Shown in pieces: positions 10,435 through 21,914 of a DNA stretch of 64,000 nt. Each line of letters starts with the position of its first letter. Position 1 is the stretch's first letter. The notes below the pieces were generated by a model. It was not told the origin of the DNA and ran no database searches. It saw only the letters and a list, made by a program, of their open reading frames with translations. This DNA is from Emergomyces orientalis. Lineage: Eukaryota; Ascomycota; Eurotiomycetes; Onygenales; Ajellomycetaceae. A program made the position numbers and the translations under genes. The stretch lies in the NCBI GenBank assembly GCA_002110485.1, contig MOWL01000001.1, positions 1,922,001 to 1,986,000 on the forward strand. The letters are read 5' to 3'.

Positions 10435-13345
10435 ATGGAGGAAAATACAAGAGTCTTCGTGTCAGGCTTACCACCTACATTTTCCAATGATGATCTTCGA
10501 AAACACTTCTCTACCAGGTACCAGGTTACTGACTCTCATGTCATTTCTAAACGAAGGATTGGTTTTGTGGGCTTCAAAACCCCTTCTTTGGCACAGGATG
10601 CTGCCAATTACTTTAATAAAACATATATAAGGATGTCGAAGATTGCGGTGGAGATGGCACGACCGGTACCCATTCCCTCCCATCCCTTCCATTTTCCTCG
10701 ATGTTGCGAGATTTTACCACATTTGATTCTCCGGAGCCATGAAGGCTGACCCAACTGAAGGATTTTATGAAGCTAATCGAACTCTTAAGGTGGATGCTGA
10801 TCCTCCAGTAGGTGGGAAGCCAAATTCAAGACATGCCACATCAGCCAACTCCACTGCTCTCAAACGCAAACACGACCAAGTAGAACAGAAACAAGACCCC
10901 AAGCTCCAGGAATATCTTGCGGCGATGCAGCCGGCAATGAAGTCAAAGACTTGGGCTGACGATGGTATGGCGGTTAATGCTAACGGGGTGTCAACGGATA
11001 GTACTCAAATTATGCCGCCTAGCAATGCTGAAGAGCTTAGCATCAAAACTAAGCGGCTAAAGCCTGACCATGAATATTCCCTCAAAAAGAAGCAGAGGGA
11101 GCGGCAGAACAATATCTCTGATGATAATTCTGTCGCAGAAAAAGCTAGGTCGGTCGAGCCTGAAAATGAACCTGAGGCTACGTTCGCCGACGAAGCGCCG
11201 AAATCTGATATGGATTGGTTGCGATCGAGAACGAGTCGACTTCTTGGATTGGTTGAAGATGATGAAGATGGGGGAGGTCCTGGCACTACTCAAATACAGG
11301 AAATTGAAGAAAGCGATGATAATGACCATGAAAACATCAAGAGAGGGATTTCCCAGGAGGCTTCGCCACCCAGTCAAAACGAACCACCCAATCCATCCGA
11401 TAAGAAAAATGAACCCTTTGACGCGAATATAGGTCTACTTCGTGAAACTGGTCGCCTTTTCGTTCGAAATCTTCTCTACAATGCTAGTGAAAGTGATCTC
11501 GAGCCAGTATTCTCCTCCTTTGGTAAAATCGATGAGGTAAGAATGTTTGTTTGATAGCGTTAACTTTTCCCCTCTCACTTTGTACGCGCAGTCTTTCTGC
11601 ACCCACGAGCTCCAATGATGATCGTCCAGATAGGGACAGCTTATGCTATGCATGTGATGTTACCTGGAAAGAGAATTTTAGTAGATGCCTCTTGTAATCT
11701 GAGGAGCCTATTGTGACAACATTTTGAAGTCTGAGTTGTTTTAGTTTCCGAAATCTGTCAACGCTGACCGGTGAAATAGATCCATGTTGCCTTTGATACA
11801 CGACACTCTAAAAGCAAAGGCTTTGCGTACGTACAGTACGCGGATCCCGAAGCTGCCATCCAGGCTTACAAAACCCTTGATGGGAAAGTTTTCCAAGGTC
11901 GTCTCTTGCACATCTTACCGGCCTCGTCGAAGAAAACGTACAAGCTAGACGAGTATGAACTTTCAAAATTGCCTTTGAAAAAGCAGCAGCAGATCAAACG
12001 GAAACAAGAGGCCGCGTCATCGAATTTCAGCTGGAATTCCTTGTATATGAATGTACGTTATCCGTAATTTTTGCGTGCCCAAAATTATTTTCCTTTGCCT
12101 AACACTTTTTACTAGGCTGATGCAGTTATGTCGTCGGTATCCGAACGGCTTGGGGTTTCGAAATCAGAGCTCCTTGATCCCACGTCTTCTGACGCAGCAG
12201 TCAAGCAAGCCCATGCTGAAACGCATGTGATCCAAGAAACAAAGGCCTACTTTTCATCGAATGGGGTAAATCTGGATTCGTTTAAGCAACGAGAACGAGG
12301 CAATACTTCGATCCTTGTTAAGAACTTTTCCTTCGGCGTAAAAACTGACGATTTAAGAAAGCTATTTGAGCCATTTGGGCAAATCAAGAGACTCCTGATG
12401 CCTCCCAGTGGCACGATAGCCATTGTCGAATTCGTCATGGCGGACGAATGCCAAAAGGCATTTAAAGGGCTCGCTTATCGAAAGCTGGGTGACTCAATAC
12501 TGTTTTTGGAAAGAGCACCAAAAGACCTGTTTGATGACAGGGCGGCCGCGACACAGTTTATGGCCCCTCCTCCAAAGGTGGTCTCGCAAACATTCTCAAC
12601 CTCAGATACTTTCAAGGCGACCCAAACGGAAGAAGCTGAGACTCCGCTGGAGACATCTACTCTCTTCGTTCGAAATCTTAACTTTTCTACAACAAGTGCT
12701 CGTCTGACAGAGGTGTTCCAACCCCTGGAAGGATTCCTGTCTGCTAGGGTAAAAACTAAAACCGATCCAAAACGGCCAGGAGAAACGCTTAGCATGGGCT
12801 TCGGATTCGTGGAGTTCCGCACAAGTGTTCAAGCACGTGCTGCTCTTGCGGCGATGGACGGCTACAAACTGGACCAACACGAACTTGTTATCAAGACCTC
12901 TCACAAAGCCATGGATGCTGCCGAGGAACAAAGGCGCGAGAATAACGCAAAGAAAATTGCCATGCGAGGAACCAAGATACTTATCAAAAACTTGCCATTC
13001 CAAGCCACGAAGAAAGATATCAGAAACCTCTTCAGCGCGTATGGAAAACTCCGCTCTGTCCGCGTGCCACAGAAATTCGACGGCACGGCTCGTGGTTTTG
13101 CGTTTGCTGATTTCGTAAGTGCGCGCGAGGCGGAGAATGCCATGGACGCGCTGAAGAATACTCATCTTCTGGGTAGGCGGCTGGTATTGGACTTTGCGTC
13201 GGAGGAAGCTATTGATCCTGAGAAGGAGATTCAGAACATCGAGAAGAAGATGGATGCTCAGCTGAATCTGGTGAAGCTTAAGAATCTTACTGGGTCTGGG
13301 AGAAAGAAATTTAATGTCGATGCCGATGAGGATGAGGATGAATGA
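10435..13345 (+). CDS. mrd1: Mrd1, multiple RNA-binding domain protein of the small-subunit processome
   Basis: Mrd1 binds pre-rRNA in the nucleolus and is needed for early cleavages that produce 18S rRNA. Exons 10435-10665, 10745-11536, 11780-12052 and 12116-13345 give 841 residues, close to the yeast length. Five RRMs are visible. RRM1 (about 5-75) has RVFVSGLP and IGFVGF. RRM2 (about 314-395) has RLFVRNLLYN and GFAYVQY. RRM3 (about 496-568) has SILVKNFSFG and the divergent AIVEFV. RRM4 (about 613-693) has TLFVRNLNFS and GFGFVEF. RRM5 (about 718-795) has KILIKNLPFQ and GFAFADF. A charged linker (about 80-305) separates RRM1 and RRM2, and the tail is acidic (DADEDEDE). The first intron is the least certain: its donor is GTACCC and its acceptor was placed by phase. 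An upstream in-frame open stretch has no ATG, so 10435 is the start. Confidence 0.93.
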
Positions 13346-13782
13346 CTGAATTGAATTGTTATATATCCACGTGTTGTTTATTATAGCCCGTCCCAGAATG
13401 GCGTAATAATTAATAAACATATTCCCGGAATTCACTTCTCTCCGAGAGTGTTCCTAATACCTCATATTTGACCAGGAAGCAAATTATCCTGGACACATTC
13501 CCCCTAAGCCTGACGATGGGATCTATTTTTCCTGAATTTGAATCAATGCAAAAACCAATTTTCATGGATTCTTAAATTTTTATTTCGTATCTGCGTTATA
13601 GAAGATGACATTAAAATAAAAGGAAAGGCTCTGAACAGGAAAAAAATATTATGGCAATAAAGTAAATAAGGGCTTATAATATCTAGGCTGTTTGGTAAAT
13701 TTGTATATTCTTTTTGAGGTCATAGGTAACATTAAACATGGGGAGAATGGCCCACGTTGGGAGTTACGTTGGGCACTAATGT
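13346..13782. other. convergent intergenic between mrd1 and the reductase relic
   Basis: AT-rich sequence expected to hold the two facing 3' untranslated regions. A TAATAAACATA stretch lies just after the mrd1 stop codon. Nothing else seen. Confidence 0.45.
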
Positions 13783-14541
13783 TTACGCGAAGATTGGCAA
13801 GGGGATGATGCCGTACTGTTGGAATGGAAGAGTAAGATAGCTAATAATCGCGCCTTACCAATCAATCTCGTTTTCGCCAGAGTAATTTCTACTTACGTTC
13901 ACGGGGTTGTTGAACCTAAGGTTCTTGTTTAGGGCACTGATGGCGTCGATTTCGCTCTGCTCGAGATTGAAATCATTGATCCGCAGGTTCTCAACGAGAC
14001 GGGTTTGAGAGTTACTCTTGGGGATAACAGCAAGATTTCGTTGTGTGGCCCAACGGAGGAGGACTTGGGCAGCTGTTCTGCCATGCTTCTGAGCAAAAGA
14101 TGTAATAGTGGAGTGAGAAAACAGTAATGGAACCTCCTTTGCGCTTTGCATGTCCAGCTCAACGAAGCTCGAGTTGGCAAACGAAGAGTAGGCAGTGACG
14201 ACTATACCGTTCTCCTGAGCGAAATCAACCAAGAGAGGTTGTGTAAGGTATGGGTGGTGCTCGATTTGGAGAGTAGCTGGCTTGGTTCGCGCGTAGCGCA
14301 GCAAGTCCATGACAAGCTGGATGTTGAAATTGCTGATGCCGATGCTGCGGGCTAGCTTTTTGTGAACAAGTTTCTCCATGGCACCCCATGTTTGCTGAAT
14401 GGTGGTATTACTGATAACGATCGAGCTCTCGCCATCGTTAAACCAACCTGGGGGGTAGCGGACATCGGGGCTAACATAATTCAGTGCTATGGGGAAGTGT
14501 ACGATGTAGAGATCGAAGTAGTCAATTCCCCTAGCATGTTT
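13783..14541 (-). pseudogene. 5'-truncated xylose reductase-like aldo/keto reductase
   Basis: Two exons on the minus strand, 14541-13897 and 13815-13783, encode about 226 residues matching the C-terminal two thirds of fungal NAD(P)H-dependent D-xylose reductases (AKR2). Visible blocks are GIDYFDLYIVHFPIALNYV (with the active-site His), VRYPPGWF, ARSIGISNFN, LQIEHHPYLTQ, RWATQRNLAVIPKSN (coenzyme binding) and the normal C-terminus YGIIPLPIFA after a clean last intron. The expected first roughly 110 residues, with the catalytic Asp, Tyr and Lys and the first beta-alpha units, are absent. In-frame stops (TAG at 14544-14542 and again at 14565-14563) lie immediately upstream, and no matching N-terminal coding was found out to 15790. 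A very distant first exon cannot be fully excluded. The retained part has no internal stop, so the loss looks recent or still tolerated. Confidence 0.8.
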
Positions 14542-14545
14542 CTAG

Positions 14546-15792
14546 TTAACCGGCTGCCACTTCTAGCAGGAAAGGCCGAACCTAGTGACAGTAGCTACTG
14601 TTTTGATCCCGGGCTAACGAGCAAATGACTGACCTTAACTCTTTGCTTGGCTACTCCTGTTTGGCCTGGAGAAACGCTGGTCTATCAAATGAATGATGAT
14701 TGGGGCGGCCACGACCATCCGCTCATTTGAGGGATTGTCTTATTGCAAAGTCATAAGAAAAGAACTCCCTATCCCTTTTCTCCCCTTTCCATTGTGAAAT
14801 TTGTCTGTTTTGGCCAGACCAGGGCGGTTAAATCAGCAAATGAGCTGAAAAGGATGGCGACTAAATCAAAATTAAAAGGAAAGATGGAAAATATGTGCCA
14901 TTATTAGAAAACCTCCCTTAAGGTCTCCTTTCCTTTTTTTACTAGCCCTTTGTTGTTGCTTGGGTTTGACCTCGCGATTTTTAGGCGGTTTGGCAGGATG
15001 CCTATCCAACACGGATTTAGAACCTTTGTCTTTCTGGGCCCCAATGGCAACGGGCAATTTGGCATCTGGTGGCTCCTTTCTTGGAAAAACTCATGATGCC
15101 TCGAGAAAAAGGTAATAATAATTCGCTTAGACAATGTAGCATATTGTCCTCAACATTTCTTGTAGTATCTAGTTCCTGCTTGTAATCGGTGATACTACAC
15201 TTCATCATTGTGGAATGTAACACCACATAGACATTTTCCGAACCTTCAAAACGTATATGAGTGATATATTGAATCACCGGAGCTGTCCCTGTCTTGACTA
15301 GATGAATATGTGAAAAGATGACACGGGAGTTGAAGACATTGTAGACGATGTCCATTCTCAGGCCCATCAGACCCAGTTGTGCGGTCAATTCCCGACACCA
15401 TAAATCACATGACCAGACACCAAAACTTTGTTTTCACATAACGCCAAAGGGAAAAGAACAGATAGGACAAGAGATCATCAGTCAATTGATTCATAACATT
15501 TGAATGAATTAGATATACACCTTGTTCGTATCCTATACACAGACGTCATACAATTACTCAATTGAGCCCCATCCAAATAGTCTGGGGAGAAAGTTCGAAT
15601 TTCGAAAGGGATCTTGCTACCGTGCGCACGGAATTTTACTCATCCAAAGGAGTTCCAATACCTACAGGATACCGCATGAAGTCCAAGCAAATACTGCTAT
15701 GACCGGAGGATTCAAAAAGCAGCCTGACTACTATCTTCCAAAAGGTTGATGACAAGAAGTTGATTACCTTATTGTATCTTATCGGTCTATCC
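14546..15792. other. intergenic upstream of the reductase relic
   Basis: About 1.2 kb where the missing reductase 5' end would be expected. The minus strand shows only short open frames without aldo/keto reductase words. No terminal inverted repeats or transposase fragments were recognised. It also contains the promoter of the plus-strand gene at 15793. Confidence 0.4.
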
Positions 15793-17158
15793 ATGGCTAC
15801 CTCTGCAGCCCGCCATGTTGCGAATCTCAAACAGGTTCATATCAAAATGATACCGAGTCCGCGCACGCTCGCCGAATCCCAATTGGTTCTTGGGGCGATA
15901 CGCAAGTTTGGCGAGGTGTCGTATTTCTTAAATTTGAAGGTATGTTGCTGGGCCCCTTTTTTTGCTTCTTTTTCGTGGCAAATTTTTTGTCTTGTGTCCT
16001 TGGTTTAAAGGGAGGGGGGTTACTTGCTTCAATTTTGCATAATTTTTTTATCCGGTTATCTATGTGTTTTCGAACAACTAGTCCTATGAACAGGAAACGG
16101 GGTGGACCATTTCCCCTCATATGTGGAAGGATGTCGATTTTGGCCCTATCAAGTATATGGCTTATTGGCATTAAACAATAGCACACGTTGAGGCCTTGGA
16201 AGACGGCGACTTGCATTTCCCCTGACCCGTTTTATATTGCACAATATTTTATTCGCCTTTTTATAGAGGATCGCAGTATATTCATATTAGTTCTTGCAAT
16301 CGAAGTTTAGACCCAAGCACCTTATCCTATCACTTACATTGGTTATCTTAGGAGCCATGGAAAGGCATAACTAATAAAAAGTCCGAATTGATGCTAACGA
16401 AAATGGATTAGAATACTCCGTCGCGAGAAGCCAAAAATACTGGCCGCTCGGCCCTCGCAATTTTCGAAGATCCTCATGCCAGGAACGCTGCCGTGGAAGC
16501 TTCCCCAGTTGTCGTTCCCATTCCCAGTCTATCCACGCTTTTCCCAACATCATACCCCCCAGGTTCTGACAGAGAACAATATCCAACAAAAAGCGCCCTT
16601 GGCAAACCACGCATCAAAGCCAAAACCAAAGAAGCCAGAATTAACAAAGCCAAAGAAAAGGAAAAGGAACAAAACATTAACTGTTATGATAACGATGATG
16701 ATAACCAGCCCCAATCATCAATCCTCTGCTATATTGAGCCTTCCCACCACGACCACGGCGTCGCTGTCAAGCAGAATCCATACCATAATAGCTTCGTCGT
16801 CACGTCTAACACAGCCGAGGTTCAGGATCTTCTGCAGATAGCCAATGGCGGCGATCGCAGTCCCAATTATAGTGATGACGACCACACTCCAAACCAAGCT
16901 CCATCGCCGTGGCGAGGACATGTCGACTGCTTTCCGAAGAGAAAACGGCCGGTTCCAATTCGCCATCAGATTAACGCTATGCGAATTGCCGAGAAACTGC
17001 ATGGTGATTCACTTATGCAAATGTGGCGCGAAGGTCGGGAGGTTGCGGAAAAGAAGTCCGAGTTCTGGACGAAGCAAATGGAAGAGGGGTCTAAGGAGGG
17101 ACAATGGAAGTTTAGGTGGAAGGATCAAAAGACAAGGGACGAAAATGTCGTGGAATGA
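15793..17158 (+). CDS. hypothetical protein, RRM-like N-terminus, possibly mitochondrial
   Basis: Two exons (15793-15939, 16412-17158) join in phase 0 to 297 residues. The N-terminus is short and basic (MATSAARHVANLKQ), compatible with a mitochondrial targeting peptide. It is followed by VHIKMIPSPRTLAESQ and IRKFGEVSYFLNLK, then after the intron ALAIFEDPHARNAAVEAS. This beta-alpha-beta-beta-alpha order is like one RRM fold, but canonical RNP aromatic residues are not obvious. The middle is Lys- and Asp-rich and low in complexity. The C-terminal 60 residues are highly charged and helical (AEKKSEFWTKQMEEGSK). The 472-base intron is long for this window and may hide another small exon. I cannot name a function; similar fungal proteins are known only as hypothetical. 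The start is the first ATG of the open frame. Confidence 0.62.
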
Positions 17159-18113
17159 GGGGTTTTGTGAAGAAGGGGCAATTTTTTCCCCCTCTTTGGC
17201 TGAAACGGCTAGGGGCGGGGGAAAAGGCAATGTTCCCAAGATCTACAGTTAAAATATCAACATCTACTGTCCTCCTCACCTGAAAAGATGCTGAAAGGGT
17301 TCCCCCCTCCATTTTCCTTACACTTATCCGACAGAACAGAAGAACTCTCGATCAGGGCATGTCCTTCGTGCAATAATGCTTGGATGGCTGGAATGCCCGA
17401 TCCAAAGCCTAAAGTTGTGACGATCATCTGAATATCAAACAACCCAGCCCAGCCAACCAGACCCAAAGCGCAAGCTCAACGAAGAGTGCAGGGAGACAAA
17501 ATACTCGGTTGACTGGTACATCAAATATTTCATATGCCATTCAACCCTTGGATCCGTTTGCCGTCTGTCCAGATCGAGGGGAGAAGGAACTTTATTTGCA
17601 CGACGGGTTATGCGCATGTATTATATACCCTGTATAAATTATTGCCTGCTTAGCTTATAGAGAAAAAGGGACCTTCAAATGGAGAGGGTTGAAGGGATTT
17701 TGGCGGTTTAAGAAATATACAGAAAATCGAATCGACGGAAGGCCGCGAGGATATACGCATATTATTAATAATAGCCCCATGTAGTTATTTGCTCAGGACA
17801 AGTTTCTTACACATGCAGAATTATGCATAAAAATCAATAATTGTCCATTGTGAAAAGGAACTACGAAAGGAGAAACCTGAAAATAGGTGTATGGATAGTT
17901 TCAATCACACTCGTTCCATTCTCAATTTTTGAGGGGTAGAATTCCAGCCTTTTCCTGTCTATCATGTCTACGGCGTAATATCTATTATAAAGAGATGCCT
18001 GATGAAAATGTACACCGTATCTGATGGCACTTTTTAGATAAGTTGCCTCTTGTTTGCTGCATCAGGTTGATAATTTCGGCCGAGATCGAGGCCAGGGCAA
18101 AGTAATCTGCTTC
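17159..18113. other. convergent intergenic
   Basis: Holds the 3' regions of the 15793 gene (plus) and sds22 (minus). Sequence is AT-rich after about 17600. No conserved open frame or structured element was seen. Confidence 0.45.
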
Positions 18114-19899
18114 TCACGATACGCGCACATATGCTATGATGGCATAGCTCGTCAGTCAAATTACCATTTTTCTGTAAAGAGGCCTAGCTTCGAGGTGTGT
18201 AGGTTTATGAGATCACAATGTGGGGAATTAGTAAACAAACAAAAGAGCAACAATAAAAACTTACTCGCATCGATCTGTTGAATCTGCGGCAGCGTCAGCC
18301 GCACTTTATTCCTATAGAGCGCCGGAGATTTCGTCTGCAATGGATTTCCCTCAAAATACACCGTCTTGAGCTCCTCTTTATCCCTCAACTCACGCTCGAC
18401 TTCATCGAAGCTGGTGAACTGGTTGTTGGATGCCCAGAACTCTTCGAGGTGGGAGAGATGAGAAAGGTTTTCTAGTTTACTGATTTGATTGCTGGAGATA
18501 TCGAGGACGCGGAGGTTGGTGTTGTTTTCTAGGCCGGAAATAGCAGTGATGGCGTTGTGGGAGACGTAGAGCTCTTCGAGGTTAGGGAGGTTTGAGAGGC
18601 CTGAGATGGTTGTTAGGCGGTTTGAGGGGAGCGAGATGATTTTTAGGTTCGTCAGGGCGTCGATGTTCTGGATGGCATTGGATTGAAATGGTGAGATATG
18701 TATTTGAATGCATTCCCTCAGGTTTTGGGAGAGTGCGTATTTAAAGGCAGCTGCTGTTGAAGAAATGTACTGGATATTGTGCATACCTTTATTTCAGTGA
18801 TTTTATTTTTTCCTAGCCACAACTCCTCTAGAGCTGTGAGGTCATCCAGATTTTCGATATCCTATAATCATACTCGTAAGCACAACTCATTTGCACTCCC
18901 CAGTGAAGCCAGAAAGGAACTGTAGTCCGACGAGTAGTAGGACACAACACATACCCTAATCCTGTTCGCCGCAAGCTCCAAATTCCTCAGCTCGCTCAAA
19001 CCATCCAACCCCTCAATTTTCTGTATTCGATTTTGCACGAAATATAGGTCCTTCAAGTGTACCAAGTGAGAGACGTTCTTGATATGCTTGATATTGTTAA
19101 AGCTGAGATCCAGGCTAGTGAGCTTGGTAAGATGATCTAGTCCTTTGATATGGGATATCAAATTGTCATAGAGATCTAAATCGGTAAGCGTTGGGCCGAG
19201 ATTTTCAGGAAAACTAAGTCGAGATATTTCATTTTGTCGGAGGCAGAGTTTCTGTATTGTGTTTTTAGATTGATTTGAAGGTTGTAAGCGGCGCGATTAA
19301 AAATTGGGATATACTGGAGGGGACCAAGTACCTCTAGATGCGTGAAGCGTTCCAAATGAAGTGCTGGCAGGGAGGATATACGGCAATGGACAAGATCGAT
19401 GTCCTATTTATTTGAATAAACAATAGCTCATTTCCCAAGTATCTCTCTCAAGGGAGAAACGAAAAGCGCGTGAATGCCATGCGGCAGGGTGGCCTGCCTG
19501 GGGGTATCATGCTTACACACCTCGACATCGTTGCCAAAATCCGAGAGCAGGTCTAAAAAGAAATAAAGTATACAAATTAGCGTCATACACATAACATCGC
19601 ACAAGAAATAGAAACCGAAACCATATGCAAATAGTGATATATTTCCGTACAATACCCGAGGAAAGCATACCTTCATCCGCTTCTATCTCCTCCGCAGGCG
19701 GGGCATTCTCATCTGAATAGTCTGGGTCTTCGAGAGCTTCGGGATTGGCGAGCACGGCATGGCGTTCAACCCGCAGTTTGCCATCCCAGCCTTTACCATC
19801 TTTCATCGCTGCGCTGCTGGTTTCTGCTTCGTTGTTTGGGGACGGAGTCGGGTTCGGAGCCGCGCTCGTGATTGCTGAGGCTGGGTTAGGTTCCGTCAT
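18114..19899 (-). CDS. sds22: Sds22, leucine-rich-repeat regulator of protein phosphatase 1
   Basis: Sds22 binds the PP1 catalytic subunit and controls its maturation and nuclear or mitotic activity. Seven exons (19899-19671, 19552-19521, 19403-19332, 19251-18955, 18861-18787, 18667-18265, 18133-18114) join in frame to 375 residues. After an acidic, Ser/Pro-rich N-terminus, SDS22-type LRRs of about 22 residues repeat through the whole protein, with words such as LVHLKDLYFVQNRIQKIEGL, LEELYVSHNAITAISGL and LEEFWASNNQFTSFDEV. The LRR cap EGNPLQTKSPALYRNKVRL and the end QQIDATYVRVS are diagnostic for Sds22. The last coding exon has only 20 bases; it was found because it restores the conserved YVRV terminus. 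Length and order are as in other fungi. Confidence 0.95.
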
Positions 19900-21914
19900 T
19901 CATGTAGCAGTTGTGGGTGGGTGGTTGTCTGGAAGCTGAGGAAGAAAAGGGTTTCTGGAAAGGAATGATAAGTGCAGTGTCGAAGAGAAACTGATCTGCA
20001 GCTGTTGGGTGAGGTTTGGTTCCGCTGATGTTGCGAACCGAAACTCGGTGGATGATGTAATGAGTTGGACGTGTCAATGAAGATGTCAGCCAAGCTTTCA
20101 ATTATTTATTTTGGCGCCGTCAGCCCCAAATGCTCTGCTTCCTCTCTACAGGCCTAGCGATAATCTACCCAGGTACCTAGTGGATATCTAAGCTTCTACC
20201 TATTTTATTGGAGTTGAACGTTTTTCTAATTGCTGACAGACATACTATCATCACTGGACCAATTTTTCTAGTATTTAGATATGCTTGGAGAAAAATGTAT
20301 TACAGTACGGAGTACATTAATTTGAGATTCGAACGACCCGTGAACTATTCAAAAGGATATGGCCTGCTCACGCCAAACCTAGCTACCTATGTACAGGTTC
20401 ACTATAATGCATGAATATGATTCATTCAGTAAGCATCAAGATTGAAGATTTGCATACCAATGTAGAAAAATGAAGGGATGAAATGATGCATACAATACTT
20501 TCTTCCAACAATTTTAGAGGGGAGGGGGAAAAAAAAAGAAAAGAAAGAAAAGAAAGAAGAGAGGCAAAATATTAGAAGCTAGGAAAGAAGAAAGGATTGT
20601 TAAACGGTGCAGGTGAATGATATGGTCAAAAAATGCAGAGTGAGAGAAAGCTGTAATAGTATATGAGATGATAACTAGATAGGTCGGTAGGTAGGTATGT
20701 AAAATATGAGAGCAATATAAGCGTATTATTTTTTTGTGAATTAAGTATAAATAAAAAGGAGGGAGATTGGAGAGGACCCCAAGAGGGCCTTCGAATAAAT
20801 GAAGAGATCGAACTTAATGACTATGGTTTCACCAGAGAAACCATAATGACGCAGGGAGAGGGAAAAAATGGGGAATTGTGATGCTGCCCTACAAAACAGA
20901 GATGGGAAAGGGAGGGAATAAGATTATCCAGAAAAAGGGGAATAAAAAATAAAGCGGCACGGGAATAATGTAACAGCAGAATTTGGCCTGCCAGTGATAC
21001 TAAACAATAATGGTAATAGTAATAAAAGTTGAAAGAAAACGAGTAATGAGAATGGGGGGAAAATATCGGAGTGAAATAGGAAAGGGAAGTAATAAGGATA
21101 AATAAGTTCCCGTAAATCAGTTGCTTTACTTGTGTGATATCTTTCAAAAGAAAACAAAACGAAAATCGCTGCTTCAGTTCCGGAACAGAAAAAGGGGAGA
21201 AAACATATATGATATACGAAGACTAGATCGTAGAAGAAAACTGACAAAAGGGAACGATAACACAGGGGGGATTAAAGGAATAACAAAGGAGATGCATGGT
21301 CACAGTGTGTTTGTGTATGTGCTTGTGTCAAGCCGTTTGGGCAGAAATAAGAATAGGAATGGGCTCATGTACCCAGCAAGGACATTTTTTGATGGTCTGC
21401 AAATAGGGAGCGACAAACGCCTGGTTGATGCAACGGCAAGGAAATGCTCGAAGGGAAAATGAAACGCTCACTCGGAGGAAATACATGGCCCCGTTCAGGG
21501 GTTGCAGTGAAGGGGGGTATAAATGGAAGGACGTGAAGGGGGTTATAATGTGAAAAAAGTGATAACCTGTGGGGAAAATCTGGCCTTATGGGAGATCCAG
21601 TCCCCCCTAAAATCGAGACGCACGATATTACCCACTCTTCCTTTGGTTGTCGTGCCCGTCGTTGTGGTTTTTGGGTGGGTTTGGCTCTCATATCTACCGC
21701 GTTCAGAGCCATCTTTGGCAATTTGAGACGAGCGGTGGAAGAACAAGCACGAGCCATAATGAACATTGCGCTTGGTGTGACGGATTCGGGGCCAAAGTAA
21801 AAATATCTCCTGATACTCCCATGGGGCAAAAGGTACGATTGGGGGAAAGAGTCCGGCAAGCCGCGACGTAAATAGCTAACAGCGAAGCTGTCAAAGTCCA
21901 CGTCCACGCGGTCG
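19900..21914. other. intergenic, strand-biased, 2 kb
   Basis: Promoter of sds22 (near 19900-20200) and the 3' side of the phosphatase gene. From about 20515 to 21300 the plus strand is strongly purine-rich (A and G runs), so transcripts from the minus strand would be pyrimidine-rich. A TACGGAGTAC word lies at 20306-20315. No coding signal was seen. Confidence 0.45.

Noticed and set aside
12602..13435. Open frame of 277 codons on the minus strand
   Set aside because: Antisense shadow of the mrd1 last exon; codon pattern follows the plus-strand gene.
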